From: Gnomoniopsis sp. IMI 355080
Taxonomy: Eukaryota > Ascomycota > Sordariomycetes > Diaporthales > Gnomoniaceae
DNA length: 27,766 nucleotides
NCBI GenBank assembly: GCA_027946555.1
Contig: JAPEVC010000335.1
Span: 1 to 27,766, forward strand
Direction: 5' to 3'
Below the pieces are notes generated by a model. It saw nothing but the letters and a program-made list of their open reading frames with translations. It was not told the origin of the DNA and made no database searches. Both the position numbers and the translations under genes were made by a program. Positions 10,539-21,431 of the stretch are shown here, in pieces. Position 1 is the first letter of the stretch. Every line of letters begins with the position of its first letter.

Positions 10539-12289
10539 ATGCCTGGCGAGATTCGCACCGTATGCAAGGTCGACTTTGAGAAGCCAGCCAAAGACCAGCC
10601 GTACCTCCATGTAAGCCAACATACCAAACACTCAATACTAGCTCGTGAGCCCGGATCATTATGAGATAATCAACTGCTGACTTACATCAGAACAGATGGC
10701 ATCCTGATAGTACGTGAGACTAATAAATATGTCGCTCTAAGCTGCCTTCTTTCACAAGCTAACTAATCTGTAGTCCCCTCCGCTGGCGCAATCAAAGATG
10801 GTGAGACTGTAAAGATTGAATGCCTCGACTGGTATAGTCTTCACCTTCAATCACTCCTCCCTGTCCATCTCTCTCTAACATACCCAGGACTGGCGGCCAA
10901 ATCGGCAACAATGACTCCGCCGACGACATCAAGACCGTCGACCTTACCCAAGTGCACTATCTTTCTGGGCCTTTCGAAGTCGAGCACGCGCAGCCGGGCG
11001 ATGTCTTGCTGGTTGAGATTATGGACGTGCAGCCTTTCCAGTCGCAGCCATGGGGCTTCACAGGCGTGTTTCCGAAAGAGAACGGTGGTGGCTTCTTGGA
11101 CGAGCTGTATCCTTCGGCGTGCGTATATATAATATTCCCGCAACCCTTTTTTGTTCTTCTTTCTTGTGTAAACTGACGGTTGTCCCCCATCCGGTGGGGA
11201 AATAAAGCGCCAAAGCCATCTGGGATTTCGAAGGCATCTACTGCACCTCCCGCCACCTCCCGCACGTCAAATTCGCCGGCCTCATCCACCCAGGCATCCT
11301 AGGCTGCGCGCCATCGGCCGAGGTGCTGGCCGAGTGGAACCGTCGCGAGGGTGAGCTCATTTCCGCGTCGAAGCTTGCGGACCGCGACGTCGCGCTGCCG
11401 CCCTTGGCCAAGAGCGCGCACGCGGGCGCCGCGTCGGAGGCATTGGCGGAGAAGATCAAGGCCGAGGGCGCGAGGACGGTGCCTGGGCGGCCGGAGCATG
11501 GCGGGAACTGCGATATCAAGAACTTGTCGCGGGGCAGTAAAGTGTACTTGCCCGTGCATGTGGATGGGGCCAAGTTCAGTGTGGGCGATTTGCATTTTAG
11601 CCAGGGAGATGGAGAGATTTCGGTGAGTGGTTTTTTTCTCTCTCTGGCCTTCTCCGATATACCGAGCGTAGGTGCATGTACTGGATTTTGATGGGCTGAC
11701 AATTTTTGTGCAGTTTTGTGGGGCCATTGAGATGGCTGGTATTATCACGATCAACTTCAAGGTGATCAAGAACGGCATGGCGGATTTGGGCATGAAGTCA
11801 CCCATCTATATTCCAGGCCCTGTCGAGCCACAGTTTGGACCGGGACGGTACATCTACTTTGAGGGCTTCAGTGTGGATGAGCATGGCAAGCAGCACTACT
11901 TGGATGTGGCGGTTGCGTACAGGCAGACCACTTTGCGTGAGGCCCCATCAATGTGTGTTTCCAAGATAAGATACATTCTAACTGACGTACCCCTAGGCGT
12001 CATCGAGTACTTGCGCCGTTTTGGCTACAGCGACTACCAGATTTATCTGCTCCTGTCCTGCGCACCCATCCAGGGCCACGTGGCAGGAATCGTCGACATT
12101 CCCAATGCGTGCACGACCATCGGGCTGCCAATCGATATTTTCGACTTTGACATCTCGCCTTCAGGGCCAGCTAAGAAGCTGGACATGGGAACATGTGCGT
12201 TCGAGACGGGTGTGAAGGAAGGCAAGGTCACGGCGGGTGGGAAGAACAGTGAGCATAGCTTTGGTGGTGGGTTGACTTACAAGTCTTGA
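10539..12289 (+). CDS. fmdS: Formamidase, FmdA/AmdA family (seven exons)
   Basis: Exons 10539-10610, 10691-10709, 10774-10831, 10888-11118, 11208-11622, 11714-11936 and 11997-12289 encode 436 aa. All junctions carry GT-AG, and the spliced frame is continuous. Exon 2 is only 19 nt and supplies NRWHPD plus one base of Ile31. The 60-nt intron 6 has no stop in frame. The protein is nearly all one FmdA/AmdA domain. Visible family blocks include LDWTGGQIGNNDSADDIK, PWGFTGVF, GIYCTSRHLPHVKFAGLIHPG, RPEHGGNCDIKNLSRGSKVY, VGDLHFSQGDGEISFCGAIE and CAPIQGHVAGIVDIPNACTT. The enzyme hydrolyses formamide to formate and ammonia in the cytosol, releasing nitrogen. In A. nidulans fmdS is under AreA control, and GATA sites upstream fit that. 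An acetamide-type substrate is possible but less likely. Confidence 0.93.
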
Positions 12290-12963
12290 GCGCAAGAGTG
12301 ACATCGTCATGAAAGGGCATATAATACAGACCCCCCCATGTAAAGGCAGTGAATTTCTTGCGTTTATTATTCCGTCAATTGGTCGGCGCCTTTGAGGGAG
12401 TACATAATGACGAAGAGAATTTCTTGCATTCATCGCACACCTAAGAGATTGGATATACGTGATTGTATGCCAGCTATATGCAGCAAAAACGTCCTGGTTG
12501 CCATACTTTCTTTTCTCAGCCCCAGAGTTGGTTATGTAAGACGTGAAAATCATGAATACATGTACCCAGAGCTGATATCAGGTCTCGCAGATCTAGAAGT
12601 AGGCTCCCATTACATTAGGCATCCTTATTCCATTCAAGACCGCAATGGGCTGTGGATGAGAACCAGGTTTGCTTTACATGCGAGAGCGAGGCACATGCAT
12701 ACTATGTCACCTAGCCTACACGAGGTGTGTGGAGGCATACTCCATACCTACTCAACCCTTAACAAGTCTAGGACTCAACAGCGCTTAGGCATCCTTGAAG
12801 GTCCCTTGGGCGCGCATGTGGTCATCACGCTTCAAGCCTTCATCTAACGCCTTTTCGTTAGGGGTTTTGAACGGGGAGAACAAGCCATATGGCCAAGGTC
12901 GGGCTGGGACGCAATACAGAAGTACCCCCCTTCCCGTGCTCCATTAGCCAAGACTCTCTCGAA

Positions 12964-12983
12964 CCTACCTAGGTAGGTAGGTA
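12964..12983. repeat. CCTACCTAGGTAGGTAGGTAG low-complexity palindromic repeat
   Basis: This copy is built on the palindrome TACCTAGGTA with extra GGTA units. The same motif recurs at 13671-13700, 18491-18530, 18589-18602, 18650-18671 and 22681-22723. All copies are outside coding exons. Confidence 0.8.
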
Positions 12984-13670
12984 GATATCCTGGATAGGCC
13001 AAGGAGCTTGAAACATCTACAGGTTCCGAAATTGGACTGTGTCACACATCATGCCGTCTCTAGATCTGGTGTTTCTTGTTGCCTGGCATCATGTGCAAGA
13101 CAAATGAGAATGCATATACCACTTTGTGACTATTGATGTTTTTAGGTAGCAGTAGCAGTCTATGGATGTCGATGAAACAGGCACCCAGGTAAAGAAGTTG
13201 TATCAATTGTAATTATAGATTAGTTGTGCATCCAGCCCCTGCATATATGTAGAGGTCTACTGAGATACCCGTTATAGGTGACTCAACGGCGCGTTGACCC
13301 TCGTACCACTTTGACTACCTCAAACATATATCACGACTCTTCCTTCAAACGCCCTGAAGGCTGAGGTATCAGTCCAGCGGAAGTTTTACCAAGATGGTTG
13401 TGTCCTGCGACGAGTTTCTCTGGGTGCCCATTATGTCCAAGCTTCCAGGCTTCAAGATTATATCTAGAGCATCAAGGGGCCCTGGGAAGGGATAAATACC
13501 TACAACTCGTTTGTATACTGCTTCTGTGGTTGTACTTATGCGGAGAACCAGGAATAGAAACGGCCCAGGCCACTATTGACTGGCTGCCTATCAAAGTCTA
13601 GGACTTCTTATGCTGTACAGCATGAAGCGCGGCAGCGATGCAAAATCACAAGCGGAGCAGTCGCGTAGCT

Positions 13671-13700
13671 ACCTTACCTAGGTACCTACCTAGGTAGGTA
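13671..13700. repeat. TACCTAGGTA tandem palindrome cluster
   Basis: Two CCTAGG cores sit within 30 bases and are joined by GGTACC, so the strand can fold back on itself. The copy is intergenic, like the others in the window. Confidence 0.8.
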
Positions 13701-15566
13701 AATTCAAGATATCTGCCGGCTTATTGCCGTATAGTACTCGTCATACAACTTGATGACAACTCACAAAGGCCCCAATCCTGCGTAGCCTCTCCACCGTCAT
13801 CTTCCTGTACTATACATGGGATACAGATTTGAAGGGTTCGAGGCCTGCATATTGACATCTGAAGGGATTCACATACACACCGCAACATGGGATTTCTGTC
13901 ACGGGCGACGATCATATGTGCCCACTCGGGAAAGGAATTTTGATGGGAAGTCCACTTAGCGTCTTGATAATTCGGCTGCCTAAACGCCATGCCAACAAAA
14001 AAAAAGGGGGGGCCAAACGCGCCTCACGGCTGAGTCAAATTCGCCTCAAATTGCCCGGTGGCGAATATCAAAGTGTGTCTGTGATTTTCAATTCCACACA
14101 AAGCTTTGTCTACCTAGCTAGGTTTTTATTGAAGCCGAGATTCGGAATCTTCATGGCGGCACCATTTGGCCCCCCTTTGGTCTGTCCAATGCGGATCGAT
14201 CTCGGACATCGAATTGTGTTCAACAGGAATCCCCTACCCAAATGTCGGGAATCCATCGCGCTGAGTATGGAGCTGTCATCTCCGGAAAGCTACCGAAGCT
14301 GAATCCTTCTACTACAAGTGTTCCAGGAATATGGGGGTTCTGTGCGTATTAGGAAGAGTGTTCGGAGAGTCATGGTCGGCCTTTGCGTCACTCCACAGAA
14401 GTCTCGTCAGATGATCCCCTTAGCTAGGAAGATGGGCCATAAGAGAAGGAGAAGAAGGAAGGTCTCTTGTCAATAGTCTGCACAAAATATTGATCCACCC
14501 AGCTTGAATTCCATCGTACCACGCTTCAGCCTACAGAAGCAACACAGGGGCAGAGGGACTCAAGTTGAAACTAGCTGTCCCAGTGCAACCGGTACAAAAC
14601 ACATCGCAAACATGTGTTCCCTGATGCTTCCTTCTTTGGACTGCTTCTAGCTAGCCCTACATGATCAATTCTTGACGGTGTATTCAAGTGATTTGAAGTG
14701 ATCAACGTTTGTTTGTACTGTACCTGCCACAACTTTGATTGTGGCTAATTCATACTCATTTTACATTGGAAGTGACCTAAATACAAAAATAGATTTCTTC
14801 GCGGATGTCCTTGGACTGACCTTTTGATTCATGTGTGAACAACGCACATCACTTTCCTGCTGTGCAGATATTGTCTCCACTTGAGCATGGAGTCCTGCAG
14901 TCTAGCACAGCGTGTTCTTCACAGTGCTTGTCGGAAAATTTGTGCCATTGGGTATCCGTAAATGGTCTGCTTCTCGAGAAGAAAGTACTCGTCCCACCCG
15001 GCAAGTGAGAACTCTAGGCCGAATGTGGTACATGTATTAGAGCTGAGGATCATTTTGTCTGTCCGGAAAAGTGTGGGTTTGTGCTAAAATCTGACAGATG
15101 CCAGTCGATTTCCAGTAATTACCTACTGTGTAGCACATTTGTGATAGCTTCAGTGGAAATTCTCAGCACACATGCTAGACAAGTTAGCGGATATATGCCT
15201 TCTCATCGAGGAACCCAGCTCATTGTATAAAATACCACGACAAGACCGAAGTCCCAGTCTCAAACCCCTCCCTCGGCCCACTGCTTGGGAAAATCCGGCC
15301 CAGCGAACCCTCTCGTGAATGATACGTACCTAGGGAGTATGTAATTCGAGCAAAAAAGCGGCTGTCAGAGCATCCCGGCGCCGCGGCCAGGCACCAGAAT
15401 TCCAGCTGTTGTGATTCGCACACGACCCACAATAGACACGGCAGCGCCGCGTCCACAAAGTCCCATTTTGCGTTGATTTTTTCATTCTTGGTGCCCTGCG
15501 TCCCATTATATTTTGGAACAACCATATCCCTTTGCAGCTTTTTTGCCCCACGCAGCTTGAATGCGA

Positions 15567-15589
15567 CCCCCCCCCAACGACAAGGGGGG
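15567..15589. repeat. C9/G6 inverted homopolymer pair
   Basis: Nine C residues (15567-15575) are separated by AACGACAA from six G residues (15584-15589). This could form a short GC hairpin. No gene is near enough to call it a terminator. Confidence 0.6.
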
Positions 15590-16946
15590 TATGAGATGGA
15601 TGATCAACGCTGAGTGAGACCTTGAAAATCAACACATACAGTACCTCATAATGGTGGTACTTTGACACGTGCCGTAGGCTGAGGCATCGGACTTCTGATT
15701 TGACCCTCGTCTTGGATTACCTACCCGTTCGCTTTCCCGCCGTGGCCGCATTAAAACCGACCTTGTTCCACCAGCGGGAAAACATGCATGTACAGATCAC
15801 CGAATGCGGCCGATGGAACTGACAGATGCTCTCTTTCTTTCTTTCTTTGTTTTTTTGTTACCTGCCTGTGTACCATATCCTTCCAATACAAGACTTTGAC
15901 CAATATGTTTTCATGATGCGCAGAGTCTTGAAGTACAAGGGAGGAGGGGTGGTTTCCAACAAACTCGACTGTGTGAACATCTTGTGGGACTAATGTGGGT
16001 GATGATGCTATTTCAGCCGCATCTAGCCCGCGCCTTGATCCCACCCCCAAAATCAGGGTGTGCCGGAAGCACCTAGTCAAAATTAGACGTTGCGTGTAAA
16101 AGCAAATAGTCCCGAGGCTTGCTTGATCATGCACACGCGTTTCTATAGGACTGTGGGAGCCACCCCTGAACCACTCCATCAGATCAGCTCCATCAGCTAA
16201 AATGAATATTTTCTCCGACTTGTCCACAAAGCAATGGCCCCCCTCCCCATACCAACCACGCACGTACACGCACACTCGGCCCGACTGGGGTGGTATAGCT
16301 GCTCACGCACAGCTGCGGCGCAAGCCGTGGTGCTTTTTGGTCGTTGCCTTGCTTGTGGCGTTTGTTAAGTTCTGACAGTCTCAAAACGAAGGACCAGGAT
16401 AGGGGTTATGACGGCTGCTACGGGACTCCTTGAGAGACGGTTTGGTTCACTTGGCCTTGTCTAGCGGGTTTTGCGTAGATTTGCCAAAGTGTTAGTCTCT
16501 AACGAGGGACAAAGTTGATACGGAGAGGGGGGGGGGGAAACAATTCAAGTACAGAAACGCGAGGTTTTTCAAGAAGCCTGGAAACGGATTGTGCAGTGAG
16601 TTGGAGCAAGCCCGATCCTCCGCGGGGAGAACCGCGTGCAATTCTCAGTCCATTAGACTATTAAGAAGAAAAATCTAGCAAGGGGCAAGCGAGCGTATTC
16701 CCAGCTCGAGGACCCTTTGGCTCTGGATATATCCTCCACCTAAATCATGTAGAAAAAAAAGGAACAAACACCATGAGCAACGCTTGCTCTGCCAAGATCC
16801 CATTCCAGTAAAACCCCCTGTAACGCTCAAAGATGAAAGATTTTGTGGTCAACCATGTACAGTAAAGAAGGGAAGTCGGGTCCTTCAGCTGCAGAATTTA
16901 CTATCCGTGCTCTCGTTGTCTGATCTGTGCAATGGCCAAAGCAGCC

Positions 16947-18245
16947 TCAAGCCCAACGCCCACCAAAGTAAAGCTCATCCGACCGCGTAGACATAGACCG
17001 ACTAAGATTTGACACGGGCCCGCTAAAGGTCGACACAGGCGATACGATCATGTTACTGTTGTAGGTGCGGCCACCAACACTAGAGCTTTCAGGTGATGTA
17101 GTGGATTCGTTTCCTCGGCCACCTGCAAGTGACATTCGCCTGCTGGTGGAATGTTCGCCTGGCGCGACGCTGGGAAGCAATGCACCCACCCAGCCCAAAG
17201 CCATCTGCTCTTCTACCTGTTCCACGGTTGCAGGAGGCGGATGTAGCACAGCTAGTTGTCGACGCTCGCCACGCTCGTCTTGGTTCCACCATTGGTTCTC
17301 GAAACCATTGTCCACGGTCATCATTGCCGAGCCCAGGGCTTCCAAATTGTGCCGTTGTGCCTGGTCGTCGCCACGAGCCGGGGTTGAGAGGACTGGGGAT
17401 CGGAAGTCTGTGGGGCCAGAGCTGGCAGACTGCTCGGGAAATGTCCTTGCTCGTTCCTGTGAGCGTCGGCCTGACGAGGGCCTCGAGGAAGAAGAATGGA
17501 CAGATTCGGATTGCAGAAAAGGATCGGGTTCAAGATAAGGCTCAAAGCCCATAGGTAAAGCCCAGGCGCTGTCCCACGGCATACCGTCCTCTCCGAGCCG
17601 AAATCGCGTCGGCACTTCAGGCAAGTCTTTCCACACATTAGATGCTGCGCGCTCCTCTGCGGCTGCAGGATGGCCCGACGGGTCTCCCGTCCGTTGCGAT
17701 GGTCCGTCCTGCTCCACAACATCCCAATGGTTCTCGCTTAGTGGTGGTGGTGCTGAACGTCCCCGCTCGTATCGCGCGACAGATGACGGTGTGCGTTGCT
17801 GTCCAGGAAACGGACCCAGAGGTGGTGGCTCAGGGATTGCTTCAATGTGCCGTGCCCGGCCTCTTACGGGCTCAACAAGAGGCTCTGGCATCAAATGGCT
17901 GGTGCTGTGATGTTGTGGTAGTTGCGGCTCGCTGGGGCGGTCTTCTGGTTGGTATGCCCAAGACTGATGTACTTGAGGCTGAGGTGCGTGCTGAAAGCAA
18001 AGTTGCGGAACTTGTTCGTTTTGTGGAAAGGGTTGCGCGAATGACGCAGCGAGATAGTTGGTCGTTGGGGCCGCTACATGCCTTGGGAAGTCGGGGTTCC
18101 TCTCTCGTAGGGCGCGTGACTTGTATTCAAACGCCCGCCGACGAGGAGGGTGTTGACCGGTCCACGATACTCCAAACTCGAGTTTCATGAAAACTTGAGG
18201 CTTTTGCAGACTTTGGGCACTCGGCCTCAGCAAAGGGTTATCCAT
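16947..18245 (-). CDS. Uncharacterised fungal protein, 432 aa, mostly disordered
   Basis: A single uninterrupted frame starts at an ATG in a good context (CAACATGG) and ends at 16947. I cannot assign a function. The protein is Pro/Gln/Ser-rich, with no signal peptide or membrane segment. Three blocks stand out from the disorder. Residues 205-233 run WKDLPEVPTRFRLGEDGMPW and end in ALPMG. Residues 306-320 are SAMMTVDNGFENQWW. The C-terminus (415-432) is SRSMSTRSDELYFGGRWA. I recall similar blocks in unnamed proteins of other filamentous ascomycetes, but this was not checked. Clusters of RS and SP could be phosphorylated or bind 14-3-3 proteins, which is speculation. The length of the open frame, its punctuated conserved blocks and the clean 5' context favour a real gene. 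A 5' non-coding intron is possible. Confidence 0.75.
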   Translation of the reverse strand: MDNPLLRPSAQSLQKPQVFMKLEFGVSWTGQHPPRRRAFEYKSRALRERNPDFPRHVAAPTTNYLAASFAQPFPQNEQVPQLCFQHAPQPQVHQSWAYQPEDRPSEPQLPQHHSTSHLMPEPLVEPVRGRARHIEAIPEPPPLGPFPGQQRTPSSVARYERGRSAPPPLSENHWDVVEQDGPSQRTGDPSGHPAAAEERAASNVWKDLPEVPTRFRLGEDGMPWDSAWALPMGFEPYLEPDPFLQSESVHSSSSRPSSGRRSQERARTFPEQSASSGPTDFRSPVLSTPARGDDQAQRHNLEALGSAMMTVDNGFENQWWNQDERGERRQLAVLHPPPATVEQVEEQMALGWVGALLPSVAPGEHSTSRRMSLAGGRGNESTTSPESSSVGGRTYNSNMIVSPVSTFSGPVSNLSRSMSTRSDELYFGGRWA

Positions 18246-21200
18246 GTTGTGTAGATTGATCCTTCAGCGGTTGGCCGCGGGGGGAGCAGTCGTGGACGAT
18301 ATATGGGTTGATGAGCACAGTCAAAATTAGAGCTGGCCAAGTTCAAAGTGGCCCACTCCAGCTAGGCACACGCTGGGTGACTTTGTGGAGCGGAGAGGCG
18401 GAGGAGTCCGAAACGGAGAAGGGGGGAAGATGAGGTTGGACCGTTGGGGTTGCTAGAGTGGCTGCTGGCCGGTGCGGTAAGACGGCCGGACGGTAGGTAG
18501 TGTACCTAGGTAGAGAGGAGGTAGATAGTCATGTAGGCCTGAGATGGCGTGTGGCCACTATGCCGGGATATGAGCTCGAGGTATTTCAATTACCTAGGTA
18601 CGGATGGTATGTCTGTCCTGGTCTGTCTGTCTGCACCAAAGCCACCAACGTACCTAAGTACCTTAGGTAGTCACTGCTGGGACTTGTGTGTTAGGCCCTT
18701 GGTTTGATGAGCGAGAACATGGGTCAAGTCTGGGTGGACCTAAATACTATGTAAGAAGAACGGATCTGGAAGTCGTAGTACCTAGCTGGCGTGGCGCACT
18801 GGCTCCTTGAGGAACCCCTGCGGCCAACGTCAAAGCAGGCGTGGCTTGTGGGTAGCGGACGGGGAGTGAGGTGGTCGTTCTATCTGGCCCAGGGTACGGA
18901 GTGCTTGGTAAAAGAAGTGGGGGATGGAATGAGTGGATCCACAGACTTACAGACCGCATATGTCAAACGGGCAAAATTGTGTGAGCCCTGCAGTGATGAC
19001 TCTGGGTAAATGCGCGTAGCTACCTCGAGGAGGTGGAGGGAGATCTTTTGGCCTGTTTGCGTCCAGTCGCCAGTATGTACTCAGTTGCTGTCTGAGTGTC
19101 TACCCATTCCAATATTCCCGTTCGTTTGCAAGCAAGGACGAGTGCTGACAGAATGGCTGGTGGAAATCCGGGGTTGACTGAGACAGGTCGTGCCACAGTG
19201 GTCCTCGCCTCACGTAGTTTGACAATATTGTGGCGTGTATCACCAACGCTATGTCGCACAAATGGTACCGGGTCGTCCAGCGCGGCCACCTATGGACGGG
19301 GGGGCCAACGACGAGATGAGGATGATTACCCCAGGCTTTTTAGGTAGGCTGGGAGGTGTATGCCAAATCCGGCGAGGACGAGGCAAAGGCTTATGTCGGC
19401 TGATAGGCTTCTTCTGGAAGGACCCGGAGCAGCTTGGGATGATGCGTTCGCAATGGCAGCGAGGGTCTGGCTTCCCTTCGGCTCAGGTGGGGGAAGATAG
19501 TTGAGATGTCGATGGCAGGCGACCCCCCGGGGGGGCGTAATGACACAATAACATGGGTGGCGGATGTAACGTATGGCAGTCTTGTGTAATCTAGACCCCT
19601 CTCGAGTGTACATGGTATACAGATTTACTATTTATTTTTAGAACTCCAGAGGCGCTCACATCTGACTTCATGTCTACTCAGCCACAGTCAAAGTATCACT
19701 TGCATAACATCGCCATTGCTCCTGCCCTTGCGCCCCAAGTTCAACTCCTGTAATCTTCCTCCTGTCATATCGCGAAGGCCGTTTTTGCCTCATCCTCACC
19801 GCCATGATATGGCCGGGCTCATCACCGGCCTTAGCCCAACATCGCTTCCTCGCCACAGGCAACAACAATATCCCCAATCTAGAATGACAAACCACCTTCT
19901 TCCAAAATAACAGACCATTCGATATTCTTACTTCATCTCTCTCGCTGACGAACGGACCATCTGACCTTGATACGTGGCATCTGCCCAAGTCGCATATGGC
20001 CTGTCTTTTCACCAATCTCCTTACCGATATATCACCTCTCCCGTTCTCACCGCAAACGATCCTCCCAATACCCTAACGACCGTGGAAAATGCAGTGGCCA
20101 TTAAAATAAGTCATTCGCTTGCGCTGATGTTAGATTTGACCCATGGAATCTACCAAGGACAGAGAAACTTACTGCATTTGCCACAGCTGCCATGAGGCGA
20201 ATACGCCATGCCACGCCGCGCTGATACGAATTGGGAAAAAGACTGACACGTCTGTATCTCATGCATAGTACATACACTCAAGTAGACTGGACAGATCAAA
20301 AAAGGAGAAGAGCTGCCCAGTCCTTCTACGCCCCGCCTCAACAGCCAACTAGGGGCCTTGACTGATCAATACCTGCAGCGCGTCACTTATACAACATACA
20401 ACCCTTGCCCAGGCCAGCGGACTTTGCGGGAAGTCGAAGTATATTTGATTCTTTTTGACCAAGTTGTGCAGTTCGAACCCGACTCTGATGCATCTTAATG
20501 GGATGTTATAGAATCGGTGCTCGATCCAGGAGGGAGGTGTACCGTTCAGCAGGCCCCCTTGGCATGGTTACAATTTGGAGGCCATTCAATGGTCATAGGG
20601 TATGTCTGCTTGCAGCATTGCGATAGTCGGCCAACCTGCCCACTCGCTACCTATGTGGAAAAAAAAAAAAAAATCACGCCTAGACCTATAAGCATCCATC
20701 ACGAAGCGTTCCTAATGTCAGCGAAGGTGTTTGTTCCGAGAAGGACCAAGGAGGGTCAGGTTAAGAGGCTCTCGAGATGTACGACTCGTCTGAGTACTGT
20801 TCTACGCGAAGTTTCGATGGTGGGAAAGTTGGTCCCATTTCGATATTCCCATCCTCGCTTCCCGTCATTCCGTGCTAGATTCCAGGTTGTCTCCAAGATC
20901 AAGTGATCGGCTTTCTCCTTCTCCAGTATCTATGTTTCGAAAGCTTTTACTGCGTCCACATATTGGAGGTCACTGGTACCATGATGAATATTACACCAAT
21001 TTTCACGTACAAGGTGACCTCTTTCTTCTTCAGATTTATATGAAGAAGCTGTACGAAACCTGACGGGTCTTGTCACAACTGCCGAATACAAACGTCTCCA
21101 ATGTCCAAAACTGCGCAACTTCCTGCTGATGCGCATGTGTCTAGTGGACAGCAAAATCTTTGTCATGAGAATGTACAGGGAGCCAAGATTCACAGGGAGT

Positions 21201-21431
21201 TGAAGCATATTCCGATGCAAAGTACTCAGACAAGAGGAAAACAGAAGAAGACGTCGGAGAATTTGGGGTTTGCTTATGATACGACTTGAGATAGCTTTTG
21301 GCTTACCCTCTCGACGAGCTTGTTTTGATACTCAAGTTCTTTTGAAAGATGAAATCCCTTGCGAATTGAAGTGATCATATGAAAAATGATTCCTATGGTA
21401 AGTAGGGCTACTTTGTGTACTCCCCAAAATC
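18246..21431. other. 3.2-kb spacer with no supportable gene
   Basis: The left part is the promoter and leader side of the 432-aa gene. It contains the densest set of TACCTAGGTA-type repeats (18491-18671). A perfect C6G6 palindrome lies at 19523-19534. An A-rich run lies near 20659-20672. Short frames on both strands (up to 129 codons at 20517-20906) show no domain, family likeness or conserved blocks. A tRNA B-box-like string near 20470 does not fold into a tRNA. Confidence 0.5.
18491..18671. repeat. Cluster of TACCTAGGTA-type motifs
   Basis: CCTAGG-centred or related motifs occur at 18491-18530, 18589-18602 and 18650-18671 (TACCTAAGTACCTTAGGTA). They lie 250-430 bases upstream of the start of the 432-aa gene, so they could fall in its promoter. 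A control role is not shown by the sequence. Confidence 0.7.

Larger units (their letters stand above)
12290..16946. other. 4.66-kb stretch with no supportable gene
   Basis: Reading frames here reach 174 codons (15751-16275, minus), but none shows a domain, a family match or splice-joined extension. The sequence is AT-richer than the flanking genes. It holds TACCTAGGTA-type repeats at 12964-12983, 13671-13700, 14110-14123 and about 15325-15336. A small hairpin (CTAACG/CGTTAG) lies at 12845-12862. A C9...G6 inverted homopolymer pair lies at 15567-15589, a T-rich (TTTC)n tract at about 15831-15855 and an 11-base G run at 16527-16537. No terminal inverted repeats or transposase were found. A non-coding RNA or a decayed element cannot be excluded. 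Confidence 0.5.

Noticed and set aside
12392..12847. 151-codon plus-strand frame after formamidase
   Set aside because: Composition is mixed with many His/Met/Arg, no conserved blocks are visible, and it lies within a formamidase 3' flank with poor start context.
15751..16275. 174-codon minus-strand frame
   Set aside because: It is long for the gap, but it includes translations of simple TTTC and A/G-rich tracts, and no family or splice extension was found.
20462..20500. GTTCGAACCC string resembling a tRNA B box
   Set aside because: The flanks do not form a five-base-pair T stem, and no matching acceptor or D arm lies upstream.
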